From contig MAAR01000017.1 of NCBI GenBank assembly GCA_002162765.1, positions 124,001 to 188,000 of the forward strand: 64,000 bases of DNA, given 5' to 3'. Under the pieces are notes generated by a model that saw only the letters and a list, made by a program, of their open reading frames with translations, made no database searches and had not been told where the DNA came from. This DNA is from Flavobacteriales bacterium 34_180_T64. Lineage in GTDB: Bacteria; Bacteroidota; Bacteroidia; Flavobacteriales; Flavobacteriaceae. Shown here in pieces: positions 44,044 to 52,927 of the stretch (position 1 is the first letter of the stretch; each line of letters starts with the position of its first letter). The position numbers and the translations under genes are program-made.

Positions 44044-44870
44044 TCACATTAACAACCGATTTTGGTGAAAAGGATCACTTTGCCGGTTCAATTAAAGGTG
44101 CTATTTATTCAGAGCTTCCGAATGTAAAGATTGTAGATATCTCACATTCAGTTTCGCCATTTAATGTTCCTGAGGCCGCATATATAATTCAAAATGCGTA
44201 CAGTAGTTTTCCAAAAGGCACCATACATGTTATAGGAATAGACTCAGAATTAAACCCTGAAAACAAACACATTGCAGTACAGTTAGACGACCATTATTTT
44301 ATATGTGCGAACAATGGAATTATGAGTATGATTTGTTCTGATATCGCGCCTCAAAAAATTGTTGAGATTAACATACACGACAAAATAGAAACCAGTTTTC
44401 CCGTTTTAGATGTTTTTGTAAAAGTTGCTTGTCATATCGCAAGAGGTGGAACATTGGAGGTTATAGGAAAAGTTATTAACACTATTAAGCCTATTAAAAA
44501 TTTAATTCCATTTGTTAATGATGAAAAAAATCAAATTATAGGCAGTATAATTTATATCGATAATTATGGTAATGTAATTACTAATATTAAACGTAAATTT
44601 TTTGAATCTATTCAAAGAACACGTGCTTTTGAAATTTCAGCAAGAAATTATAAATTTAAAACTATTTATAATAAATATAGTGATGCCATCAACTATGAAA
44701 TCCCGGAGGAAAAACGATATGATGCTGGGAAAGGGCTAGTCGTTTTTAACTCTTCTGATTATTTGGAAATAGCCGTGTATAAAAGTGATAGTGCTACCGT
44801 AGGAAGTGCATCAACACTTATGGGGTTGAACATGAGAGATACAGTAACCATTAACTTTTCAAAAATTTAA
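44034..44870 (+). CDS. S-adenosyl-L-methionine hydroxide adenosyltransferase (DUF62)
   Basis: A 278-residue protein of the SAM hydroxide adenosyltransferase family, which uses water to split SAM into adenosine and methionine. LTTDFGEKDHFAGSIKGAI (residues 5-24), DISHSVSPFNVPEAAYI and the C-terminal VVFNSSDYLEIAVYKSDSA are typical. It starts an operon with a monooxygenase-domain gene and gldFG. An earlier short frame overlaps its start. Confidence 0.9.
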   Translation: MAIITLTTDFGEKDHFAGSIKGAIYSELPNVKIVDISHSVSPFNVPEAAYIIQNAYSSFPKGTIHVIGIDSELNPENKHIAVQLDDHYFICANNGIMSMICSDIAPQKIVEINIHDKIETSFPVLDVFVKVACHIARGGTLEVIGKVINTIKPIKNLIPFVNDEKNQIIGSIIYIDNYGNVITNIKRKFFESIQRTRAFEISARNYKFKTIYNKYSDAINYEIPEEKRYDAGKGLVVFNSSDYLEIAVYKSDSATVGSASTLMGLNMRDTVTINFSKI

Positions 44871-44872
44871 CT

Positions 44873-45169
44873 ATGTTCGTTAGAATTGTAAAAATGAGTT
44901 TTGACCCATTGAAAATCAATGAATTTCTGGAAAATTTTGAGCTTAAAAAAGCTCAGATCAGAGCATTTGAAGGCTGCGAATTTTTAGAATTATATAGAGA
45001 CAAACGCAACACTAATATATTTTTCACTTACAGTTACTGGCAATCTGAAAACGATTTAGAACGGTATAGACATTCCGACTTATTTAAAGATGTGTGGGCA
45101 AAGACCAAACCTATGTTTAACGCAAAACCTGAAGCTTGGAGTGTCGATAAACTTGTAAGTTTGAAATAA
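44873..45169 (+). CDS. ABM-domain (antibiotic biosynthesis monooxygenase-like) protein
   Basis: A 98-residue dimeric ferredoxin-like protein. MFVRIVKMSFDPLKINEFLENFE and FLELYRDKRNTNIFFTYSYWQSENDLERYRHSDLFKDVW match the ABM family. The function is unknown. It starts two bases after the SAM adenosyltransferase stop and ends 15 bases before gldF. Confidence 0.82.
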   Translation: MFVRIVKMSFDPLKINEFLENFELKKAQIRAFEGCEFLELYRDKRNTNIFFTYSYWQSENDLERYRHSDLFKDVWAKTKPMFNAKPEAWSVDKLVSLK

Positions 45170-45184
45170 TCATAAACCAAAACT

Positions 45185-45907
45185 ATGTTTGCAATTTTCA
45201 GAAAAGAAATTAATCTATTTTTCTCCTCAACAATTGGATATCTAGTGATTGCAATATTCCTTTTACTTAATGGTTTGGTGTTGTGGCTGTTTAAAGGAGA
45301 ATTTAATATAATGGATAACGGCTTTGCAGATTTATCAAGCTTTTTCCTTTTAGCACCATGGATTTTATTATTCCTTGTTCCCGCGGTAACCATGCGAAGT
45401 TTTAGTGATGAAAACAAGCAAGGCACCATAGAATTATTGCTTACCAAACCTGTTTCACATTTACAAATTGTATTTGGAAAATATTTTGGTGCTTTTACAC
45501 TCATAATTATCGCTCTCATTCCTACTTTAATATATGTATACGCTATTGTATCTTTGGGGAATCCAAAGGGCAATTTAGATATAGGAAGTGTAGTAGGCTC
45601 CTATTTTGGACTCCTCTTTTTAATTTCTGCATATACTGCAATTGGCATCTATGCGTCGACACTATCAGAGAATCAAATTGTTACCTTTATTAGTGCTGTT
45701 TTCATGTGTTTCATTTTTTATTTTGGTTTTGAAGGGGTATCAAACTACCGGATATTTGGAGATCTATTTGATATAGAGTTATTAGGTATGGAAGCGCATT
45801 TTAAAAGTATGAGTCGTGGCGTATTGGACACTAGAGATATACTGTACTTTTTAAGTGTAACAGCGTTCTTTATTGTATTAACTAAATTGAACATTAAAAA
45901 AGAATAA
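45185..45907 (+). CDS. gldF: Gliding motility ABC transporter permease GldF
   Basis: A 240-residue, six-segment ABC-2-type permease. It opens MFAIFRKEINLFFSSTIGYLVIAIFLLLNGLVLWLFKGEFNI, matching GldF of Flavobacterium. Together with GldG and the ATPase GldA (not in this window) it forms an ABC transporter required for gliding in F. johnsoniae. A small gene, not gldG, follows directly. Confidence 0.92.
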   Translation: MFAIFRKEINLFFSSTIGYLVIAIFLLLNGLVLWLFKGEFNIMDNGFADLSSFFLLAPWILLFLVPAVTMRSFSDENKQGTIELLLTKPVSHLQIVFGKYFGAFTLIIIALIPTLIYVYAIVSLGNPKGNLDIGSVVGSYFGLLFLISAYTAIGIYASTLSENQIVTFISAVFMCFIFYFGFEGVSNYRIFGDLFDIELLGMEAHFKSMSRGVLDTRDILYFLSVTAFFIVLTKLNIKKE

Positions 45908-45909
45908 CA

Positions 45910-46404
45910 ATGCTAATTACACCTTTGTTTGTTCTTTTTAATGGTATCGTATTTGTGCTGGTGCTTTTATTTATTAATACTATTGATAAACGAAAATGGC
46001 TAACTGTATTACTAAGTATAGTATTAACTCCATTGGTCTTTTTCTATGCGTTTTATCCATTTATCAATATTTTTAGTAATTACCATCATCAAAAATACTT
46101 TAAGACTGAAGCTTGGATGGAAAAACCGGCATTACGGTATGAAATGAGTGATCATTTGATGGCATCAGACACTTTGAAAAACATGTCTAAAAAAGAGGTG
46201 CAACAGGCATTAGGCAACTATGAATGGTTGGGTTGGAATATGGATTTAAAAGCTCATGATAATAACATTTGGAATTATAGTTTAGGTATAGAGCCAGGTG
46301 CTTTTAACTCAAACAAGGAATGTTTAAAAATAGTATTTAAAAACAATAAAGTTGTGAGTATTAATCCCTTTAAAGAAGCAGTGAAATTTGAAACCGAAGA
46401 CTAA
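45910..46404 (+). CDS. Membrane protein with BamE-like domain, inserted between gldF and gldG
   Basis: A 164-residue protein with two N-terminal membrane segments (residues 3-24 and 33-52), then a soluble domain. SKKEVQQALGNYEWLG with WNYSLGIEPG and CLKIVFKNNKVVSI resembles the SmpA/OmlA/BamE fold. It is two bases after gldF and overlaps gldG by 17 bases, so it is fully embedded in the operon. I know of no named gld gene of this type. Its function is unknown; the position suggests a role with GldFG. Confidence 0.7.
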   Translation: MLITPLFVLFNGIVFVLVLLFINTIDKRKWLTVLLSIVLTPLVFFYAFYPFINIFSNYHHQKYFKTEAWMEKPALRYEMSDHLMASDTLKNMSKKEVQQALGNYEWLGWNMDLKAHDNNIWNYSLGIEPGAFNSNKECLKIVFKNNKVVSINPFKEAVKFETED

Positions 46405-48061
46405 ATCTAGCGTCATTATAGTATGTATTACTGTACTCGTTATTAGCTTAGCTAACTGGGTTGGCAGTTCAGTATATAAGCGTTTTGATTTAACCCAAGA
46501 TCATCGGTATACATTATCTGAAGCGTCGTTACAGATGCTCAAACATGTGGATTCTCCACTAATTATAGATGTGTTTTTAGAAGGTGAATTTTCTTCAGAA
46601 TTTAGACGCTTAAAACGTGAGACGCATCAACTTCTTGAAGAATTTGCCATGCACAGCAAACAGGTGAAATTTTCATTTTTCAATCCGCTTGAAGATGAAG
46701 CAAATCGTGATCAAATCATACAACAACTCGTGCAACGCGGATTACAACCGTTACAATTAAACGTGAATGAAGGTACTAAATCGTCTCAAGAGCTTATTTT
46801 TCCATGGGCATTAGCGAGTTTCAACAACCAAACCGTAAAAATTTCTCTAATCAAAAATTCAATTGGTGCTTCACAACAAGACTTAATAACCAATTCTATT
46901 CAACACCTAGAATATACATTTGCTGAAGGCTTTAATAAATTGGTAAAACCTAAAAGTAAAACCATCGCTATACTGAAGGGTAACGGTCAACTTGGTGACC
47001 TATATATTGCGGATTTCTTAAAGACTATTAAATCACAATATAAAATTGCAGCATTCACTCTTGACAGTGTTTCTATACAGCCGCAAAAGACATTAAATCA
47101 ACTAAAAGCTTACGATTTAATTATATCTGCAAAAGCAACGAAACCATTTACAGAAGCGGAAAAATTCGTGTTAGATCAGTATACAATGTATGGTGGTAAA
47201 AGTCTATGGTTAACGGAATCTGTAAGTATGGATCAAGACAGTTTGCTAAATGAATCTGGACGCGCCATAGCGTTACCCAATGCTTTAAATCTTGATGATT
47301 TTTTCTTTAAATATGGTATTCGAATTAATCCAGTCTTGGTAAGCGATATGTACTCTGCTCCTATTACTTTGGCAATAGGCGAAGGTAGTAACGCTCAATT
47401 TCAGCCACTCAAATGGCCCTACTCACCATTAGCCACAAGTAATCCTAATCATTCCATTACAAGCAATCTAAACTTGATTAAGTTTGATTTCGCCAACACT
47501 ATAGACACATTAAAGAATAGCATTTCTAAAACTATTCTTTTACAAAGTTCGAAGCTTTCAAAATTAGAAGGCGTGCCTAAAGAGATTCGTTTAGAATTAG
47601 TAACACAGGAGCCAAATCCTGATCAATTTACTGCTGGCCCACAACATTTAGCGGTGTTATTAGAAGGTGCGTTTACTTCGGTATATAATAATCGTGTAAA
47701 GCCATTTAAAATTACAAATGAAAAGAACAAAAGTGTCCCAACAAAGATGATTGTTGTCGCTGATGGTAATATTATTAAGAATGATGTTATACGCAATCAA
47801 CCTCAAGAATTAGGCTTTGATAGATGGACAGGTCAACGTTTTGGGAATAAAGAATTCCTAGAGAATGCGGTTCAATATTTGTTAGACGATAACGGCTTGA
47901 TTGACATAAGAAGTAAGGCTGTTGTGATTCCTTTTTTAGATCAGCAAAAAGTGCAAAATGAAAAGTCAAAATGGCTATTTATAAATATTGCATTGCCACT
48001 CTTGTTTCTGACTATTTTTAGTATTGTATTCACATATCTGCGAAAAAGAAAATATCAATAA
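46388..48061 (+). CDS. gldG: Gliding motility ABC transporter accessory protein GldG
   Basis: A 557-residue protein with an N-terminal membrane segment, a large periplasmic GldG-like (DUF4350-related) domain and a C-terminal membrane segment (LFINIALPLLFLTIFSIVFTYL). Fragments such as YKRFDLTQDHRYTLSEASLQMLK and DQYTMYGGKSLWLTESV are family-like. The start is TTG (MKPKTKSSVIIV), overlapping the preceding gene by 17 bases. Confidence 0.9.
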   Translation: MKPKTKSSVIIVCITVLVISLANWVGSSVYKRFDLTQDHRYTLSEASLQMLKHVDSPLIIDVFLEGEFSSEFRRLKRETHQLLEEFAMHSKQVKFSFFNPLEDEANRDQIIQQLVQRGLQPLQLNVNEGTKSSQELIFPWALASFNNQTVKISLIKNSIGASQQDLITNSIQHLEYTFAEGFNKLVKPKSKTIAILKGNGQLGDLYIADFLKTIKSQYKIAAFTLDSVSIQPQKTLNQLKAYDLIISAKATKPFTEAEKFVLDQYTMYGGKSLWLTESVSMDQDSLLNESGRAIALPNALNLDDFFFKYGIRINPVLVSDMYSAPITLAIGEGSNAQFQPLKWPYSPLATSNPNHSITSNLNLIKFDFANTIDTLKNSISKTILLQSSKLSKLEGVPKEIRLELVTQEPNPDQFTAGPQHLAVLLEGAFTSVYNNRVKPFKITNEKNKSVPTKMIVVADGNIIKNDVIRNQPQELGFDRWTGQRFGNKEFLENAVQYLLDDNGLIDIRSKAVVIPFLDQQKVQNEKSKWLFINIALPLLFLTIFSIVFTYLRKRKYQ

Positions 48062-48066
48062 AAATA

Positions 48067-48093
48067 AAAGGCTGCATTAACTGCAGCCTTTTA
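48067..48093. terminator. Terminator after gldG
   Basis: Perfect eleven-base inverted repeat AAAAGGCTGCA / TGCAGCCTTTT with a five-base loop, between the convergent gldG and subtilisin genes. It can serve both. Confidence 0.85.
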
Positions 48094-48117
48094 TTTTATT
48101 TGTGATTCAAATATTGC

Positions 48118-51039
48118 TTATTTGATAATCAACTTTTTAACGCCACGTTGGTTTCCATTTTGTATTTCAACAAAATACATTCCACTCGATAAAATTTCTG
48201 TATTTACTTGTTTTTGATCTTGACCTTCAAATGCTTTATTAATTAACAAACGTCCATTAACATCATAAACACTTATTTTAAGATTTTCCTGAGGGACACC
48301 TAAATTAAAATTAAAGTAATTCTTAGCTGGGTTAGGATAGATATCAAAAGCTGTTAATTCTTTATCATCTATACTCAAGGCTCCAGCAGTATCACAAAAT
48401 TCAATAGAGAACCCATTTAAAGAACCGCCATCTTGATTAAATCCATCAATAACTCTTAGCGTCCAATCTCCAACAGATTCTTCTAAAATAAATGGAGATA
48501 ATAGATTTTCTGCTCTCATAATACCTGTTACTGCAGGATCTCCAGCACCACATGTAAATTCAATTCCTGAATCATCAAAGGTTACGTTGGCATTTACACC
48601 ATCATCACAAGCACCATTCATTAAAACCACTTCGGTACCTAATGGGCTAATTAAACTAATTGTCAAATCACCTAACCAAGAATGTGTTAAATCCATAGTG
48701 ACATTTATATCACCAATAACAACATTTTGACCAGCTGGCACAGTAATTACTGATTCTATTACTACCGGAACAACATCAATCGTAATTGGTGTATCTGTAG
48801 CTGTATTTAATGCAGAACATGAAATTGTTTCCGTTGTAAATGAAGCTGTTGTAAATCCGCCACTAGCACAATCTGCTTCTGGTCTTACTCTCCAGAAATA
48901 TTCTGTATTACTTTCTAAACCTGGCATACTCACACTGTTTTGTGTAACAAATTCATCATAGACAGTAGTAGCGAAATTTGATAGTTTCGAAACTTCAACC
49001 TTATATCTAACTGCAATAGGATCTGCATCCCATTGTAAGCTTGGATATATAAAAACATCCATTGCGCCATTAATAGGAGCATTTAAAGTTGGATTATTTA
49101 ATGGTAGTCCACTACTAAGTGTTAATTCTAGATCAACTTGTTTGGTATGTGATGCACTAGTACCGATAACTGTAAAATTATAGGTTCCAGCAGCAACTCC
49201 AGTAATTTCCAATACAAAATCCTCATCAGCAGTAATAACGGCAGGTGTAAACGTAGCAACCGCCCCTCCTGGCAATCCACTTGCAGAGAGTGTCATTGGT
49301 CCATTAAAACTAGCTGTTGACGTATAATTGAAACTATAAAATGTTGTTTCTGTTGAACAAAATGATTTTGTAATGTTATCTGGTGTAAACGTGAAATCAT
49401 CTTCGGCAATACCTGTAGCAATTAAAGAATAATCTTGACTTCCTCCAGTTAAAGCACCTGAATGACTTACTGTAATTGTATAATCACCAGCTGGTGCATT
49501 AATTTCTACTTTCTCTACATTATCTACATTATTAACTCCTTTAGTTGCTGCTAATGTAGGATTGAATGCATTCAATCGCCATGGAAAAAAATCGTTTCCA
49601 CCACCATCTGTAAGTTTTACATTTAAATTATTTACCAAACGTGGTGTTGTATCATCTTCAATATTTGCTTGAACTGTACCAGGTAGATCTGTCCAAACTA
49701 TCGTAACTACTAATGGATCAACACCATTTGAAGTCACCGTTTTCGTATATGTTGTTGAAGTAACTAAGGTGTTTTCTTCAATTGCAGAATGCACTTCCTC
49801 ATCTAAAATTACTTCAGCAGCAGCTTCAACGTTTAATAAGCCCCAACCAAATCTATAATCCGGACCGTCGGCAGCTCCAGCTTCAAGTGCTGTATGAATA
49901 GCTAAGCCTTTTACTGTGGCTCCCAACATGAAGTTACCGTAAATGTTACTATATAAATCTTGTAATAATCCTAAAGATCCTGTTACACTTGGCGTCGCCA
50001 TTGATGTTCCTTGCATGATTCCATAGGCAGTATCACTAGTTGCAACTGAAGACCCCATTGCTACACCTTTCGCAGAAATATCTGGTTTAATTCGACCATC
50101 ATCTGTTGGGCCCCAGCTACTAAAGCTTGACATTACTACACTTGCTGGACCAGTATAGTTCAATAATTCATTAACTGCAGCAACGGTAATACCGTTTTTA
50201 GAAACCCCTCTATCCGTTAATATATCATAGCCATTATCTGTTGGGTTAATTCCAGCACCATTATCATTTCCTGCTGAGAACATTGCAAGATAATGCGGTG
50301 CATTATAAAGAATATTATCGACATTGGCAGCATTACCATCATATTGACCTAAAAAATATAGTGGTGTACTTGTATCAATACCAGCTCCATAAGAGTGATT
50401 AGATAGTATCAATCCAGCAGCGGCCTGAGCTACCATTTCAGAGGTATCATTCCCAAAATCATTGGCTTGCAAATTAGCTGCATAAGCCATTCCTGTATAA
50501 ATTCCTCCATTAGGAACATTAGAACCCATCATAGTTCCAGCAACATGAGTTGCGTGATTACTCAATCCAGTTGCTCCGTCTGCCTGTACTGTGCGTCCTT
50601 CATATAATTCATGACTGGCACGTACAGCTCCACCATCCCAAATTCCAAGGGTTATTCCTTCGCCATCCACAGACAAATTTAACGAGCCTCCTGTATAAAG
50701 CTGATCTGCTCTAACCGTTATCCCAGCATCTTGATTGTGTGTTGTCGTATATAATAATGTACCATCCTCTAAAACTTTATGAAGAATAGCAATTCCACCA
50801 TCTTCTTTTTCAATAACCACAGGAATATCATTTGCGGCAGCATATGCTTTTGCCGCTTCAAAATCTGCTTTAAAAGTTCTAGAATATTCTAATGCTAGCT
50901 GTGAAAGTTTAGCCTGATCGTATGATTTAATAATTTCTGCGCGCTGGGCTGCTGTTTGGGCAATCACACCTGAACCCACTAAGAGACTTAGTAAGAACAA
51001 CATAGACATTCTTAAGTTGAATTTTTTCATCTTTTTCAT
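48118..51039 (-). CDS. Secreted S8 subtilisin-like protease, type IX sorted
   Basis: A 973-residue exported protease. Signal peptide to about residue 28. A short propeptide is followed by the S8 domain with Asp in GIWDGG (about 133), His in NHATHVAG (about 163) and Ser in GTSMATPS (about 345). Next come a beta-rich P-like region, a fibronectin-like stretch, a second P-domain (ITVPAGQNVVIGDINVTMDLTHSWLGDL, about 755-850) and a T9SS type A sorting domain (FDIYPNPAKNYF to GVKKLIIK, about 900-973). It is secreted to the cell surface. Confidence 0.92.
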   Translation of the reverse strand: MKKMKKFNLRMSMLFLLSLLVGSGVIAQTAAQRAEIIKSYDQAKLSQLALEYSRTFKADFEAAKAYAAANDIPVVIEKEDGGIAILHKVLEDGTLLYTTTHNQDAGITVRADQLYTGGSLNLSVDGEGITLGIWDGGAVRASHELYEGRTVQADGATGLSNHATHVAGTMMGSNVPNGGIYTGMAYAANLQANDFGNDTSEMVAQAAAGLILSNHSYGAGIDTSTPLYFLGQYDGNAANVDNILYNAPHYLAMFSAGNDNGAGINPTDNGYDILTDRGVSKNGITVAAVNELLNYTGPASVVMSSFSSWGPTDDGRIKPDISAKGVAMGSSVATSDTAYGIMQGTSMATPSVTGSLGLLQDLYSNIYGNFMLGATVKGLAIHTALEAGAADGPDYRFGWGLLNVEAAAEVILDEEVHSAIEENTLVTSTTYTKTVTSNGVDPLVVTIVWTDLPGTVQANIEDDTTPRLVNNLNVKLTDGGGNDFFPWRLNAFNPTLAATKGVNNVDNVEKVEINAPAGDYTITVSHSGALTGGSQDYSLIATGIAEDDFTFTPDNITKSFCSTETTFYSFNYTSTASFNGPMTLSASGLPGGAVATFTPAVITADEDFVLEITGVAAGTYNFTVIGTSASHTKQVDLELTLSSGLPLNNPTLNAPINGAMDVFIYPSLQWDADPIAVRYKVEVSKLSNFATTVYDEFVTQNSVSMPGLESNTEYFWRVRPEADCASGGFTTASFTTETISCSALNTATDTPITIDVVPVVIESVITVPAGQNVVIGDINVTMDLTHSWLGDLTISLISPLGTEVVLMNGACDDGVNANVTFDDSGIEFTCGAGDPAVTGIMRAENLLSPFILEESVGDWTLRVIDGFNQDGGSLNGFSIEFCDTAGALSIDDKELTAFDIYPNPAKNYFNFNLGVPQENLKISVYDVNGRLLINKAFEGQDQKQVNTEILSSGMYFVEIQNGNQRGVKKLIIK

Positions 51040-51053
51040 TTTTTTTGTAAGCG

Positions 51054-51061
51054 TAAAAGTA
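51054..51061 (-). promoter_or_regulatory. -7-like element of subtilisin gene
   Basis: Minus-strand TACTTTTA, 14 bases upstream of the ATG at 51039. Confidence 0.4.
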
Positions 51062-51188
51062 AGGATTTTGATTCAAATACTAAATTCAATTTTATCTAAG
51101 AAATAAATATTTTTCTACTTTTGAGAGATTTTAGACAACTGTTAATAAAAATGTATAAATTAGGCCAAGTATTATCAGTTAAATAAAA

Positions 51189-51196
51189 TATATTTG
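51189..51196 (+). promoter_or_regulatory. -7 promoter element of dnaN
   Basis: TATATTTG, an exact TAnnTTTG match, 29 bases upstream of the dnaN ATG. Confidence 0.45.
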
Positions 51197-51225
51197 TTGT
51201 TCATTATTTTTTTAAAAAATCTTTC

Positions 51226-52344
51226 ATGAAGTTTATAGTATCGAGTACGTATTTACTTAAGCAATTACAAGTCTTAGGAGGTGTCATAAACAATTCTAAC
51301 ACTCTGCCAATATTAGATAATTTTCTATTTGAATTAACAGATTCAAAATTAACGGTTTCGGCTAGTGACCTAGAGACGACTATGTCTTCGGTTATTAACG
51401 TAGAAAGTGATACTAGTGGTAGTATAGCATTACCTGCACGTTTATTATTAGATACCTTAAAAACATTTCCTGAACAACCTTTAACTTTTGTGGTTGAAGA
51501 GAACAATACAGTTGAAATCAGTTCCAATCATGGTAAGTATGCATTAGCATATGCGGATGGTAATGAATTTCCAAAAGCAGTCGCTTTAGATAATCCAAGT
51601 ACTACAACCATTACAGGTGATGTATTAGCAACTGCAATCAGTAAAACAATTTTTGCAGCAGGAAACGATGACTTACGCCCAGTAATGAGTGGTGTCTTTT
51701 TCCAGTTTTCAACTGAAGGGTTAACTTTTGTAGCAACAGATGCACATAAATTAGTGAAGTATACGCGCGCAGATGTAAAAGCGAGTCAAGTTGCTGAATT
51801 CATAATGCCAAAGAAGCCTTTAAATCTTTTAAAAGGAATTTTAGCTGGAAGTGATGAAAATTTAACCATTGAATATAACGAATCTAATGCTAAGTTTACA
51901 TTTGAAAATTCAGAGTTGGTGTGTCGCTTAATTGATGGTAAGTATCCAAATTATGAAGCTGTTATACCAAAGGAAAACCCAAATAAATTAACAATTAGCC
52001 GTACACAGTTTTTAAATTCTGTAAGACGTGTAAGCATCTTTTCTAATAAGACCACACATCAAATTCGATTAAAGATTGCTGGTGCAGAATTAAATATTTC
52101 GGCCGAAGACATCGATTACTCAAATAAAGCGGAAGAACGTTTAACTTGCGATTATCAAGGTGATGATATGCAAATTGGCTTTAACTCTAGGTTTTTGACT
52201 GAAATGCTAAACAATTTAAACTCTGAAGATGTACAACTTGAAATGAGTTTACCTAACAGAGCAGGGATTTTAACTCCAATTGATGGCTTAGATGATGGGG
52301 AACACGTAACTATGCTTGTAATGCCCGTAATGTTAAATAACTAA
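51226..52344 (+). CDS. dnaN: DNA polymerase III beta sliding clamp
   Basis: A 372-residue sliding clamp of three repeated domains (about 1-120, 125-245, 250-372). MKFIVSSTYLLKQLQVLGGVINNSNTLPILDNFLF is the typical N-terminus, RPVMSGVFFQF is in domain II and the C-terminus ends in VMPVML (the family's peptide-binding end). The clamp holds DNA polymerase on DNA. It is a single-gene unit, away from dnaA, as in many Bacteroidota. Confidence 0.96.
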   Translation: MKFIVSSTYLLKQLQVLGGVINNSNTLPILDNFLFELTDSKLTVSASDLETTMSSVINVESDTSGSIALPARLLLDTLKTFPEQPLTFVVEENNTVEISSNHGKYALAYADGNEFPKAVALDNPSTTTITGDVLATAISKTIFAAGNDDLRPVMSGVFFQFSTEGLTFVATDAHKLVKYTRADVKASQVAEFIMPKKPLNLLKGILAGSDENLTIEYNESNAKFTFENSELVCRLIDGKYPNYEAVIPKENPNKLTISRTQFLNSVRRVSIFSNKTTHQIRLKIAGAELNISAEDIDYSNKAEERLTCDYQGDDMQIGFNSRFLTEMLNNLNSEDVQLEMSLPNRAGILTPIDGLDDGEHVTMLVMPVMLNN

Positions 52345-52364
52345 TCAATCATTTACATAACTAA

Positions 52365-52394
52365 AAAAACGCTCACTTTTCAGTGAGCGTTTTT
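52365..52394. terminator. Terminator after dnaN
   Basis: Thirteen-base inverted repeat AAAAACGCTCACT / AGTGAGCGTTTTT with loop TTTC, 20 bases past the dnaN stop. It may also serve the convergent DUF4870 gene. Confidence 0.85.
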
Positions 52395-52416
52395 AGTTTA
52401 TCTCTACATAAAATAA

Positions 52417-52755
52417 CTAACTAATAAAATTAAGAGATAAAGGGTATTTTGGTGTTTCGCCTTTGCTTGCTTTAATAGCATTAACAATCGGAAAAACTAA
52501 AGCTACAATTCCAAGGACTATGAATCCTAATATTCCTAATCCAAATACTAATATTAATGGAATACATAACAGTGTATACACTATTAAACTAATTTGAAAG
52601 TTGACTATGTTTTTACCATGCTCATCCATTTCATACACATTTCTTTTTTGAGTAGCCCAAATAATTAATGGAACTATCAAACTTCCAAAGCCTGTTACAA
52701 AACATAACAACTGACTTAAATGTGTAATTACTATAAGTTGTTTGTCTTGTCTCAT
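52417..52755 (-). CDS. DUF4870 family membrane protein
   Basis: A 112-residue protein with three membrane segments; LITHLSQLLCFVTGFG, NIVNFQISLIVYTLL and FPIVNAIKASKGE are the DUF4870 layout. The function is unknown. Convergent to dnaN across a shared terminator. Confidence 0.85.
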   Translation of the reverse strand: MRQDKQLIVITHLSQLLCFVTGFGSLIVPLIIWATQKRNVYEMDEHGKNIVNFQISLIVYTLLCIPLILVFGLGILGFIVLGIVALVFPIVNAIKASKGETPKYPLSLNFIS

Positions 52756-52927
52756 TTTGTTTTTTTATTTTATATAATTGAAAAATGTGTTCGCCAATCG
52801 TTTTTATAATTCGAACCAAAAACTTTTATTAAGCTCGGCTCATGATGGTAGTAAATTTTATTGATTACTTATTTGACGCTCACCTTTTTAAAACGTTACA
52901 TAATTTCAATAAATTTTTTTGAAGGGA

